From contig NZ_PDUD01000052.1 in the NCBI RefSeq assembly GCF_002646595.1, forward strand, positions 1 through 64,000: DNA of 64,000 nt, read 5' to 3'. The notes below the pieces were generated by a model, which saw only the letters and a program-made list of their open reading frames with translations, made no database searches and was not told the origin of the DNA. Shown one piece after another: positions 15,774-25,070 of the stretch (its first letter is position 1; every line of letters starts with the position of its first letter). The DNA comes from Flavilitoribacter nigricans DSM 23189 = NBRC 102662. Lineage in GTDB: Bacteria; Bacteroidota; Bacteroidia; Chitinophagales; Saprospiraceae. A program made the translations under genes and the position numbers.

Positions 15774-18671
15774 TTAATTTAGCGCCACCATGCCTGCCCA
15801 AAACCGAGGGTAGGCATGTCGTTTTTTAGTTACTGCGTCTAAATATTCAAGTTTAGCCCGATGCAGCGCTGCGGTAGCATTTTTCCCCCGCATGAGGTGA
15901 GCGTAAAAGTAATTGAGTAATGGTCCGGTTGTAGTCTGTGGGATTAAAAATTGCGCTGCAATAATTTCCGGAATGCCAGAGTTGGTGAAAGACCTGGCCA
16001 GGCTAAAGGTTCCTTCTCCGGCCTGAGGCGCTCCGGTAGCAGATTCACAGGATGCCAGGATAAGTAACTTACCTTTGAATTTTTGTTTGTATAATTCAAA
16101 GCCATAAAGCCTTTCTTCCGGACCCTCTCCAAAATTTATCTGATTATCGTACCGATTACTACGGCTACTACGAGCATGCAGTAACAAATGGAGTACGTCA
16201 AAGCGATCGTGGTTTTCTAAAAAGATCTGCTTTCCGCCCTTTTGTTGATTGAAAACGTGATAATTATCTTTAAATCCCGATTGGATAGCTTGTTCAATCA
16301 CCTGCAAACCGTTCGTATTATTCAATTCTGGTGTGGTCCAGAACCCAATGGTTTGGTTTCTAAAATCCAGTTGCTTTTTTTCCTGATTTACTTTGAAGGT
16401 CTTCCAGGATGATGCATATACCGTTTCTACCTGTAGTAGCAAATATGGAAGGGTTTTGAAATTTAAATCGGTGCTATCCGGATCGATGCTTAAAAATGCT
16501 TCGAAGGGTATCGGGTCGAGTAACTGGTCCGGGATAATCACAAGCTGATCAATACGGGAAAGTCGATCGGCAAAAGGCCCGATCAGGATATCGTATAAAA
16601 TACGGGCCGATTGCACATAGCGGCTGACTGTATTTTCATCCAGCACGACCGCTTCTTCAATGCTTTTGCGGTAATCTTCAACGGCTTCCCTGAGCAAGGA
16701 ATAATTATTTGTTTCCCTGAATAAAATGCTGGTATCCGAATCGACATACATCCCGAATAAGTGACCCGGAGCCGAGTAATAATGTATTACCCCCCGGGAT
16801 TTTCCCAAATACTTCTGAATATCGGTTACGGTTTGTGGGGTGTCCAATGCATTAGAGGTGAATGAGCTTAATCTCTCCCGTCTCCGGTATTCCAGCTTAC
16901 GGAGCAGACCGACCAATTTATCATTATCCAAATGATCGGATCTATTCTTTTTTTCCGTATTCAAGGAAAATAATAACTGATTAAGCTGCCCCTGCAGGAT
17001 CCGTATGCTGTCCGTTAAAGAATATTGTTTTTCTTCCTTACCCGGCTGTTTTAACATGTCCCGGTATAATAAAAATGATTTCAAAAATTCCATATACTGG
17101 AGTGCCTTATCCTGCCAGTGCAGGTCCCTGGTCGCTGACCACCCTTCAAAAGCTGCTTCCAAAGCCTTACTGTAGGTTTTGTTGCCCGCTTCAAACTGAT
17201 AAGTCAAAAAGGCATCTTCATCTACATGTAGCAGGCTCTTAACACTGTGTTTTACCGCAAAATCAAAATAAGCGTCTGCCAGTTTCAAGTCCTGCAAATC
17301 TCCTTTATGCAAATAATTTTTAAAAAATTCCTCAGCAACGTATCCACTGGTAATCAGACATTTACTGCGAGTACTATCCATTCGGGTAACGGCCTCCGGT
17401 TGGCGAATGTCAACTCCTTCTTCTATGCAACCGTACAGGATCAAACTTTTTTTAGCAAAAAATGCAGCGTTATCAAATTGATTTAGCATGCCATTAGCCA
17501 TCCTCAGGCAATAATAAGCTTCTGCCAGTTCCCAATAAGTAAAATAAGGATCCTCATGTTCTTGACTTAAGAACGCTGTGTAGTATTTTATCATCTTGTC
17601 CGGGTCTTTAAGGATATTGTAATATCCCAATAGACGATTATAGTGGGGACGCCATCCTCGCCGATCCCGGAAGGTTTGTTCAAACAGATCCATGGAAGCA
17701 AAAAAAGCGGTGGAGTCACCAAACCGGCAAACGTTAATGATCCAGTTCTCATAAAAGGTCATCAGGCCTTCATCCTGATTGGCCTCAGCAATGGCGATCG
17801 CCTTTTTAAAGATGGAATCAGCAGAGTGATACAGCTTGCTTTTCCGTTTATGCAATCGTACAGGATCTTCTCCGATAAGCGCGTCTCCGCGTTTTTTTAC
17901 CATATTCCCCAGCTGACCCCAGGCCCGGGCTTCCAGCCATTTGTTCTCAGTGGGTAGGGCCTTTATCCTTTCCAGCGCCCTTTGACCATGGTACGTCCCC
18001 CTTTCGTGCGCTCTATCCAGTAAACTACTAAAGCCCAGTACGTAATCCATTTCCCAATCATAAGGTTCGATCTCAGGATTTTTAAGAAAAATGTTATTAA
18101 GCTGTAAAGCGTAATAATGAATGGAGTCGATGAGGTTGCCTTGATCATAGTGCATTAAAACGAGCGGTATTAATGTCAATCCCTGAGCTGTTTTAATGTG
18201 GCCGGGTGGGTATAGTCGATAAAATGCCTGTAATGCCTTCCGGCTATACATAAGAGCAGAGTCCGGAGCTTGCTGCAACAAGTAATAGCGCCCCTTATTA
18301 AAATGATAATCTGCCAATAAAACAGGAGGAAGATGGGCAGTCCGGGCTAGTAACTCCTCAGTTTTCACCCAGTAATCTTCCAGGTCCTTGGTTTTGTTGA
18401 CTATTAAGTGGCAGTAAATTATTTGGTTTAAGGCAAAAAGTGAATCTTCCCTGTTTAGATCGGGGCTAATTAAGGCCTCTCTATATGCGTTGGCAGCTTC
18501 GAAAAAATATCGCTTATACCTTAAATTATTGGCGTTACTGAATTTAGGAGAAGAAGAATAAACATCTATGATCTTTTCCGAAATCACCCGCTGATCGGTA
18601 AAGGTACAGCCCGATAGAGCCCATTGCACAACAAGGAAAATAATTAAATAAAGGGGCAGGTTCAGTTTCAT
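15774..18671 (-). CDS. CHAT-domain (caspase-like) protease with TPR region, lipoprotein
   Basis: A 965-residue protein. The ATG at 18671 gives a lipoprotein signal (LIIFLVVQWALSGC). Residues ~45-560 are helical repeats with TPR spacing (for example ADYHFNKGRYYLLQQAP and YWELAEAYYCLRMANGM). The C-terminal ~330 residues form a CHAT domain, a caspase/separase-like cysteine peptidase: the His lies in VLHLLLHARS (His832) and the Cys in LLILASCESATGAP (Cys875), followed by the usual GEGTFSLARSF and WAGMVAL blocks. Both catalytic residues are retained. An exported, lipid-anchored CHAT protein would act at the periplasm or surface. It is convergent with the sigma/anti-sigma operon. Confidence 0.9.
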   Translation of the reverse strand: MKLNLPLYLIIFLVVQWALSGCTFTDQRVISEKIIDVYSSSPKFSNANNLRYKRYFFEAANAYREALISPDLNREDSLFALNQIIYCHLIVNKTKDLEDYWVKTEELLARTAHLPPVLLADYHFNKGRYYLLQQAPDSALMYSRKALQAFYRLYPPGHIKTAQGLTLIPLVLMHYDQGNLIDSIHYYALQLNNIFLKNPEIEPYDWEMDYVLGFSSLLDRAHERGTYHGQRALERIKALPTENKWLEARAWGQLGNMVKKRGDALIGEDPVRLHKRKSKLYHSADSIFKKAIAIAEANQDEGLMTFYENWIINVCRFGDSTAFFASMDLFEQTFRDRRGWRPHYNRLLGYYNILKDPDKMIKYYTAFLSQEHEDPYFTYWELAEAYYCLRMANGMLNQFDNAAFFAKKSLILYGCIEEGVDIRQPEAVTRMDSTRSKCLITSGYVAEEFFKNYLHKGDLQDLKLADAYFDFAVKHSVKSLLHVDEDAFLTYQFEAGNKTYSKALEAAFEGWSATRDLHWQDKALQYMEFLKSFLLYRDMLKQPGKEEKQYSLTDSIRILQGQLNQLLFSLNTEKKNRSDHLDNDKLVGLLRKLEYRRRERLSSFTSNALDTPQTVTDIQKYLGKSRGVIHYYSAPGHLFGMYVDSDTSILFRETNNYSLLREAVEDYRKSIEEAVVLDENTVSRYVQSARILYDILIGPFADRLSRIDQLVIIPDQLLDPIPFEAFLSIDPDSTDLNFKTLPYLLLQVETVYASSWKTFKVNQEKKQLDFRNQTIGFWTTPELNNTNGLQVIEQAIQSGFKDNYHVFNQQKGGKQIFLENHDRFDVLHLLLHARSSRSNRYDNQINFGEGPEERLYGFELYKQKFKGKLLILASCESATGAPQAGEGTFSLARSFTNSGIPEIIAAQFLIPQTTTGPLLNYFYAHLMRGKNATAALHRAKLEYLDAVTKKRHAYPRFWAGMVALN

Positions 18672-18750
18672 TTCCGTAAAACCAGGCTTCATTTATTGGA
18701 TGAATGTTTATATTTACTTTAATAATAAACAAATTAATCCGGTTCCAAAG

Positions 18751-19566
18751 ATGATTTCCGTAATTATTCCAACTGCGGGTAATAACCCGGAAAGGATAAT
18801 CAATTTGCAGGAGACCCTACAGTGCCTGCGGAATCAATCCTACAGCGATTGGGAATTGATCATCGTAGAACAAAGTCTGGATGGAAATTTCTACAACGAT
18901 CAAATTCCTTGCGATCAATATATTCCTATCCAGGACCCGGAGAACCGAGGGTTCAATCTGGGATGGGTCAATAATGTAGGTGCCGGCGTAGCAAAAGGTA
19001 ACCGGCTGGTAATTATGAACGGTGATATTGTTTTTGCCGACGGGCTGTTGGAAAGCGTAGCTAATTTTAAGGGGGCCCCCTTCTTTATCGCTTCCACTTA
19101 TACCATTTGGACTACCCGTAAGCAAAAAGAAGAATTCTTAAAATCCCGTGATCTGACTGCATTATTGGATATATCGGACGTCCCCGAAAGCCCTTTCCTG
19201 GATATATGGGCTACTAACCTCGCTATTGCCTACGATCGGGATTGGTATCTAAACACGTTCGGAGGATATCTTGAAAATTTTTTTAGGTGGGGATGGGAAG
19301 AAATAGAGGCAGTAAACAGAATTCTTAACATTCTTGAAATCAGGAATTCAGAGCTAGAACAAATCAAGGGTACAGGAATTGCGCATCTCTTTCACACCAA
19401 CCGGGACCAGCGATCCCATATGAAAAACCGGAAAATTTTCACAGTATTTAGATGTCAGGATCCGAAAGTGATCTGCACGGCATTGCAAGCAAAAGGTGTT
19501 GGTAATCCAAAGCTTCCCAATCCAATCAGTGTTCCTACCAAAAGACGAATGAGAAATATAGTCTAA
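18751..19566 (+). CDS. Family 2 glycosyltransferase
   Basis: A 271-residue GT-A glycosyltransferase. It begins with the nucleotide-binding strand SVIIPTAGNNPERI and has NRGFNLGWVNNVGAGVAKG followed by a metal-binding NGDIVFADG motif in the DXD position. Later WGWEEIEAVNRIL resembles the acceptor-side ED motif of the galactosyltransferase-like subgroup. The start at 18751 is used because the conserved domain starts there; the upstream in-frame ATG at 18700 adds an AT-rich tail lacking similarity. It is divergent from the CHAT gene and AT-rich. No other sugar-biosynthesis gene is adjacent, so the acceptor is unknown. Confidence 0.87.
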   Translation: MISVIIPTAGNNPERIINLQETLQCLRNQSYSDWELIIVEQSLDGNFYNDQIPCDQYIPIQDPENRGFNLGWVNNVGAGVAKGNRLVIMNGDIVFADGLLESVANFKGAPFFIASTYTIWTTRKQKEEFLKSRDLTALLDISDVPESPFLDIWATNLAIAYDRDWYLNTFGGYLENFFRWGWEEIEAVNRILNILEIRNSELEQIKGTGIAHLFHTNRDQRSHMKNRKIFTVFRCQDPKVICTALQAKGVGNPKLPNPISVPTKRRMRNIV

Positions 19567-19572
19567 AATAAA

Positions 19573-19609
19573 CATCCCGGATTTTGAAATAACTTCAAAA
19601 TCCGGGATG
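19573..19609. terminator. 16-bp perfect hairpin between convergent genes
   Basis: Bases 19573-19588 (CATCCCGGATTTTGAA) pair exactly with 19594-19609 around a 5-base loop. It sits between the converging glycosyltransferase and large T9SS gene and most likely ends both transcripts. The A/T-rich inner half gives T runs on both strands within the stem. Confidence 0.8.
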
Positions 19610-19641
19610 CCAAACTCTAAGCAAATGCGACCTCACCGCCC

Positions 19642-22600
19642 CTAATGCTTTACAATCTTCCTGCTGCCTTTATACCGGCCGGCAGCACTTTCAAAAGTAA
19701 GGAGATAAAGACCGTCCGGTAGATCAGACACCGACAATTCATGCTCCATTCCTGAGGAAAAAACATTAGGTAACAGCTCATTCTGCAGCAGTTGCCCGCC
19801 ACTGGACCACAGCTGAATGCGTAAAGGACCGGAACCGATTCCATCCAAGCGGATCCTGATGCGATCTTTCACCGGATTCGGCCAGACATCCAGATTGGCC
19901 AAAAATTCTTCGTCTACGGTCGCGGTCACGGTTTCTACCACTACCGTCAGCGCATCTGAGATCGTACAATCTGAACCTACTGTAGGAACGGTGTAAACCA
20001 CTTCGTAAGTGCCGGGGCCGGCCTGATTGACATCGAAAGTACGGTCGGTCACAAAAGGACTACTGTAGGCCCCTTCATCGGGAGTGATCACCGGCAGTTC
20101 CAGGGTGGCTACATCTTCTCCAACCCGTAGGGTGTCGACCGGCAAAGCTTGGAAGTTAACTCCGGGACTGTACCGGCAGGCATTGCCTTCGTCATTTTCC
20201 TGGCTGTTGCGCAGTCGAATGGGAGCACCCGAAATCCAGTTGGAAGTGGTTCCCGTTTGCGAAAAATTGTGCAGGCTCAGATCCGCGAGAGCGGTTGTTT
20301 TGTTCCGTATTTCGGACACACAGGTATTATTCAAGGCGGGTAATCCTTCTCCAAGATTGTAGTAAGCCAATAGTCCCGGTTCCGTACCCATTAGTTCCCG
20401 GTTCATGGCTTCCGCAATCTGTTCTTCCGTTCTTGCGGTATTCCAGATCCGGATGTCGTCCATTCTACCGTGGAAATACTCATCATTACCCCGTGGGCGC
20501 CCAATGACGAGCAGAGGAACCGGATAAGCAAAACCCACGGACCTGCTTCCGTATCGGACGCCGTTGATGTAGAGTATAAAGTTGCTGCCATCATACACCG
20601 TAGCCAGATGCATCCACTCACCCAGGGGCAGCTCAGGATGGTGTTGGGGTCCACCGAACGGTCCGATAGCCGTAGTTCCATCGGAATTGATTATCCAGTG
20701 TTGCCCACTATTCCATTCACCCAGGAAAAGCGGCCAGGATCGGGTGGTGGTAGGCAGGGACTCCAGATAGATCCACATTTCAATAGTATTTTTAGCTGGA
20801 TTGAAGTTGTCCAGGTTTTCCAGTTGCAAATAGTCGTCCTTGCCGTCAAAGGCCATTCCAATAGAGCCAACTTCCGTACAGTTGTCACAGCCATCGGGGA
20901 TCCCGTCCGAATCAGTGTCCGAACCGGTACTACTTTCACAAATAGCTTCCTGAATAAGTTGTACGGTAGTGAGTGCACCGCCGGTAGTCTGGATTTGGAG
21001 CATAGCCGTACGTGAAAAAAACTCCGGATTTTCGGTGTAGGTTACGGTGAAACTTCCATTGCCATTTCCACTACCGGAGTCGATGCTCAACCAGTCGGCC
21101 TCACTGCTGGCGGTCCAGTTTGAATTGGTATTGACCTGAAAACTGGTCATCCCTGCCATGCCGTCCACCGTTCGGTTTGCCGGGGAAACCGCCGGAGGAT
21201 TTTCGAAATAAACGTTTAAGGTGATCCGGTCAAAAATGTCGGACAACTCTTCTTCGCAACTGGGGGTTAGCAGTATTTCAATGCCTTCATAAGTGAGTTG
21301 GTTGGGTGAATTGGCGTTTTGTTTGACGTAGAGAAGATCTTGCCCGGAGCCCTCCACCAGATCGATAAACGCATTGCCGGCCAGGTTGTACTCCTTGGTT
21401 TGGTTATCCAGCCCGATGCCTTCGGCGCCCAGTTCGACATCAGCGTCGGCAAGATTACCTCCCTCCAGACGATAGGCCGTTGTCACTTCCGTGATCGAAC
21501 TCCCGTTCCTGATCCGGATCGGAATCTGGGCGGCGGTGCCGGCCGCCGCATAAATATTGATTTCTTTTTTCTCCACCCCTTGATCCAGCGCAAATAATTT
21601 CGGCTGATTCAATTGGCGCCCGCCTTCGTAGGGGCAACTGGTACGGGATTCGGCTTGTAATTCAAAGATATGGGTCCCGAAACGCTGATCCCTTTTCACT
21701 TTGATCAACAGTTTGTCGTCGGGATCATTGTCTTTCAACTGATACCCAAAAGTTTGCACGCTGGTCTGGCTACTGGAGCTACCCCGGCTTACTTCGGTAG
21801 TGATGCCAACCTCAAGGGAGGTGCTTACTCCGCTTCCACCTACACTAATGCCCGCTTCCACGAGTATGGAAGCATCCAAGATCAGTGAACTGCTGGTGCT
21901 GTAAGTTTCGCTTCTCTCCACACTGACTTCGGCACCGATACCGGCCCGGTCTCCGTTCAAAGTGACGATACCGCTTAAAGCCGGAGCATCGGCCTGGTGC
22001 TGATGATTTTGCTCGATCATATCCTGCCAGGCTTTGCGGTTTCTTTCCAACTCTTTCCACTCTACTGAATTTGGATTTAAACCGGACTGGAGATTTACAA
22101 TTGCCGGAATGACATCATTTTCGATATCTGTTTTCAGATAAGCGAAGTCCTTCATATCTACCGCAAGAAAGTTTAGCGCCTTATTCCTCAATTGTACCTT
22201 ACAGTTATTATACCTGACTTCTAGGGCAGGACCGTACCGAAATATGGTCGAATTGCCGATGAAAAGATCCCCTTCCTCTCCGTTAAAGCTATTTTGATTT
22301 TCTACAGTTTTCGTAATTGTTCTGCAAACTTCCGTTGCTGATTCCCCCGCCTTGGTAGCATTCCGGCTAAAACTGCCGGTTACGCTGAATTCACTTTCGA
22401 TATTAACCCCGAATACGGATACATCGGAACCTACCGTTACCTTGACGTCTCCCGACTGATTGTTACCTTCCGAAAAACCGAAATTGACCTGACTACAAGT
22501 ATTAGTGCTTTCGGAGATGTAGGAAAAGCTTTCATCGCCGGGTGCCTTGTGCAGGACCATGTTGGGAATAGGTGCACTTTCCGTAGTCAGAAAATTTCCT

Positions 22601-23421
22601 TCCGCATCTTTGGCAAAAGCCGTTTGGGTGCCCGTAACAATGACCGGGATGGCTACCAGCTGGGCAATATTATTGCTGGAATTGTAGCATTCTAAAATAA
22701 GCAGCCGCGTATAATTAGCTGCTGCTTTCAAAAAGACGGTATTGGGGCGATACGAAAAATCAAATCTGCTTCCCGGATTATTTTTGGTTTGTACGCTTCC
22801 TTCGGGTGCTCCTACGGCTCCGGTATAATAGCGGATCTTACTGAAAGTACGATCTCCGGTATCAAAAGAAAAGGTATATTCATCATTACTTTTAGGTAGT
22901 GCAAAACTGGTCGCCGGACTATCGTACAAATAACTTTTCACCTCACTGGAAGTGGGCACTTTATCCCAGGAGGCCACCCGGAACCCACAGGCTTGTTCCG
23001 GTAGATTGCTGGAAGCGGTAATAGACGTGTTACCGGAAAATTCTTCGTAAAAAGGAACATAGGCCTTACTATTGAATCCTGTAACGTACTGCAGTCCCCC
23101 AAAACAGTCATTTTCCCAGACTTGAATCTCCCACTGGACTTCCGTGCCAAATTCTTCCCTTTTTAATGGTATGTTAACCACAATGGATTGTGCTCCTCCC
23201 AAGCCGGTTCGATGCCTTTGTTCTCCATCGATGAAAAAAATCCAATCCCGGGCCGGATTCGATACAAACAGGCAATTATTGGTGCCCCTGTCAGGAATTG
23301 GGAAAACAAGGTTTTTTCCCTGTACGATCTGGGCCTTGACCTCATGACCGGCCAGGAGGCAAACGGAAATAATTATGATCTGGAAAAACGGGTTAGTTGG
23401 AAGCGGAAATAATTTTCTCAC
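19642..23421 (-). CDS. Very large secreted protein with BACON, TSP3-like, LamG and T9SS domains
   Basis: A 1259-residue surface protein using a GTG start (no in-frame ATG exists before an upstream stop) followed by a signal peptide. Residues ~30-620 are unassigned, Ser/Thr-rich and beta-rich; a stretch with VEAGISVGGSGVSTSLEV and EVSRGSSSSQTS precedes KRDQRFGTHIFELQ and a CP-containing turn, a pattern I have seen in large extracellular proteins but cannot name. A BACON-type domain (NWTASSEADWLSI) follows near 750-835, then a thrombospondin type 3 calcium motif (DTDSDGIPDGCDNC), a LamG/concanavalin-like domain (TIEMWIYLESLP to DDIRIWNTART), a short HYR-like segment and a T9SS type A sorting domain (VWPNPVKDRIRI). 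It is a likely adhesin or carbohydrate-binding surface protein. Confidence 0.85.
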   Translation of the reverse strand: MRKLFPLPTNPFFQIIIISVCLLAGHEVKAQIVQGKNLVFPIPDRGTNNCLFVSNPARDWIFFIDGEQRHRTGLGGAQSIVVNIPLKREEFGTEVQWEIQVWENDCFGGLQYVTGFNSKAYVPFYEEFSGNTSITASSNLPEQACGFRVASWDKVPTSSEVKSYLYDSPATSFALPKSNDEYTFSFDTGDRTFSKIRYYTGAVGAPEGSVQTKNNPGSRFDFSYRPNTVFLKAAANYTRLLILECYNSSNNIAQLVAIPVIVTGTQTAFAKDAEGNFLTTESAPIPNMVLHKAPGDESFSYISESTNTCSQVNFGFSEGNNQSGDVKVTVGSDVSVFGVNIESEFSVTGSFSRNATKAGESATEVCRTITKTVENQNSFNGEEGDLFIGNSTIFRYGPALEVRYNNCKVQLRNKALNFLAVDMKDFAYLKTDIENDVIPAIVNLQSGLNPNSVEWKELERNRKAWQDMIEQNHQHQADAPALSGIVTLNGDRAGIGAEVSVERSETYSTSSSLILDASILVEAGISVGGSGVSTSLEVGITTEVSRGSSSSQTSVQTFGYQLKDNDPDDKLLIKVKRDQRFGTHIFELQAESRTSCPYEGGRQLNQPKLFALDQGVEKKEINIYAAAGTAAQIPIRIRNGSSITEVTTAYRLEGGNLADADVELGAEGIGLDNQTKEYNLAGNAFIDLVEGSGQDLLYVKQNANSPNQLTYEGIEILLTPSCEEELSDIFDRITLNVYFENPPAVSPANRTVDGMAGMTSFQVNTNSNWTASSEADWLSIDSGSGNGNGSFTVTYTENPEFFSRTAMLQIQTTGGALTTVQLIQEAICESSTGSDTDSDGIPDGCDNCTEVGSIGMAFDGKDDYLQLENLDNFNPAKNTIEMWIYLESLPTTTRSWPLFLGEWNSGQHWIINSDGTTAIGPFGGPQHHPELPLGEWMHLATVYDGSNFILYINGVRYGSRSVGFAYPVPLLVIGRPRGNDEYFHGRMDDIRIWNTARTEEQIAEAMNRELMGTEPGLLAYYNLGEGLPALNNTCVSEIRNKTTALADLSLHNFSQTGTTSNWISGAPIRLRNSQENDEGNACRYSPGVNFQALPVDTLRVGEDVATLELPVITPDEGAYSSPFVTDRTFDVNQAGPGTYEVVYTVPTVGSDCTISDALTVVVETVTATVDEEFLANLDVWPNPVKDRIRIRLDGIGSGPLRIQLWSSGGQLLQNELLPNVFSSGMEHELSVSDLPDGLYLLTFESAAGRYKGSRKIVKH

Positions 23422-23669
23422 GATGTAGCGATTTTTAGGTGGTTATCGGGCAAAGCAGGTAGTCTTCCCGGGCGATCGGCCAACCGCCGGGAGGTAGATC
23501 TTCTACGAACTTGACTACGTAAATGCTTTACCGATAAAAAGCGAATGTCAATGAGTTAATGTTCCAATTTGACCAGTTGCAACCTTTTTAGAATTTTTTT
23601 CAAAAAAATTGAAATCGTACGGAAGCCCTCCATAATTATTTACTTTAGAGTCTATCCAAAAAGTTACGT

Positions 23670-24914
23670 ATGAGCGCACGCCGAAAATTCATCAAAAATT
23701 CAACCTTCGGGCTGTGGGGTTTGAATACGCTGTTTCAAAAAGAGAAGCCTATGGACGCCCCTCCCACCCCGGAGGATCTGGCTAATGCGCCCAATGATGA
23801 AATACTGTTTCAACTTATCCGCAAAAGTCTTTTGCTTCCCGAAGACCTTATCTACCTCAATACTGGTAGCCTGGGGCCTTCCACCCGGCAGGTCGTTGGT
23901 ACCGTAAGTGCTGCCATGCACGAACTGGAAGCCAATCCGGTTGGCAACAACTGGGGATCGTTGGGTACCCGCATGGAAGCCGTCCGCGGCAAAGTTGCGG
24001 ATTTCATCGGTGCCTCCGTCGAGGAGATCATCCTCACCCGCAACACCACGGAAGGCATCAACCTGCTGGGTACCTGCCTGGACCTCCAGCCGGGCGACGA
24101 GATCCTGACGACGAACCACGAGCACGGCGGCGGGGAGAACGGCCTGTTCTACCTGGCGGAAACGAAAGGAGCCGTTGTTAAGCAAATAGAGATGCCGCTG
24201 GCCGCCGAAAGTGCCGGACAGATCGTCGAACTGGTACAGGCCGGGATGACCGACCGGACCCGGGTGGTCATGCTCAGCCACGTATCGACCATCACCGGTA
24301 TGCGGATGCCGTTCGAACAAATTAGCGCGATCACCCGCCCCCGGAATATACTGCTGGTAGCTGACGGCGCCCAGGCTCCCGGACAGATCCGGGTGGATGT
24401 CGACCGGCTTGGCGTAGACCTCTACAGCAGCAGTGGCCACAAGTGGCTGATGGGCCCCAAGGAAACGGGCTTTCTGTACATTCGCAAAGCGGTGCAGGAG
24501 CGTATCCAAGCGGTTTTTACCCGAAACAGCAATAAGGCTTATTCGGCCGCTTCCGGCACGCGCAATGTCGCCACTATTATCGGTCTGGGAGAGAGCCTGG
24601 ACCTGCAGCAAACCATCGGGATCGATAAGATCGAAAAACGCTGCCGGGAACTGGCGGATTACTGCGCCGATCAACTCCGGGGGCGTCCGGGGCTACGCAT
24701 CATCAGTCCGGCCGCACCGGAGCTAAAAAGCGGGATCGTCAGCATACTGCTGGACGAAGCTTCCAACCGGGCGATCTTTGAAAAGATGCGGGAAGACAAC
24801 ATCATTATTAAGTTACTACCGGGATACAATGCCCTTCGCTTTTCGCTGCATATTTTCAATACCCGGGCGGATGTGGACCGGATGCTGGGGAAGTTGGCGG
24901 AGGTGATGGGGTGA
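23670..24914 (+). CDS. PLP-dependent class V aminotransferase, Tat-type N-terminus
   Basis: A 414-residue aminotransferase of the isopenicillin-N-epimerase/cysteine-desulfurase-like branch. Motifs are NTGSLGP near residue 65, HEHGGGENG, LLVADGAQAPGQI (Asp232, pyridine nitrogen contact) and YSSSGHKWLMGPKETGF (Lys258, Schiff base). The start carries SARRKFIKNS, a twin-arginine-like motif, but the following hydrophobic stretch is short, so export is uncertain. Reaction type (racemase, epimerase or desulfurase) cannot be fixed. The last codons merge into the tandem repeat that follows. Confidence 0.9.
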   Translation: MSARRKFIKNSTFGLWGLNTLFQKEKPMDAPPTPEDLANAPNDEILFQLIRKSLLLPEDLIYLNTGSLGPSTRQVVGTVSAAMHELEANPVGNNWGSLGTRMEAVRGKVADFIGASVEEIILTRNTTEGINLLGTCLDLQPGDEILTTNHEHGGGENGLFYLAETKGAVVKQIEMPLAAESAGQIVELVQAGMTDRTRVVMLSHVSTITGMRMPFEQISAITRPRNILLVADGAQAPGQIRVDVDRLGVDLYSSSGHKWLMGPKETGFLYIRKAVQERIQAVFTRNSNKAYSAASGTRNVATIIGLGESLDLQQTIGIDKIEKRCRELADYCADQLRGRPGLRIISPAAPELKSGIVSILLDEASNRAIFEKMREDNIIIKLLPGYNALRFSLHIFNTRADVDRMLGKLAEVMG

Positions 24915-24980
24915 CTTGGTGAGGGGGAGACTTGGTGATGGGGAGATGGGGAGACAAGGTGAGGGGGAGATGGGTGAGTG
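24911..24980. repeat. GGGAGA-rich short tandem repeat, locus D
   Basis: Imperfect GGGGAGA/TTGGTGA units; on the minus strand this is the same CTCCC family as loci A, E and F. The aminotransferase stop codon lies in its first bases, and the preceding codons are repeat-like too, so the repeat seems to have replaced or trimmed the gene end. Confidence 0.75.
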
Positions 24981-25070
24981 TTCCGATTTGCGTCGAGTAT
25001 AGTTGCCGGAAAAAGAATGAATTCCGGGCTTTTTTTTGCATTTTAGGGATAGAAATCCGAAACCAAAAAA

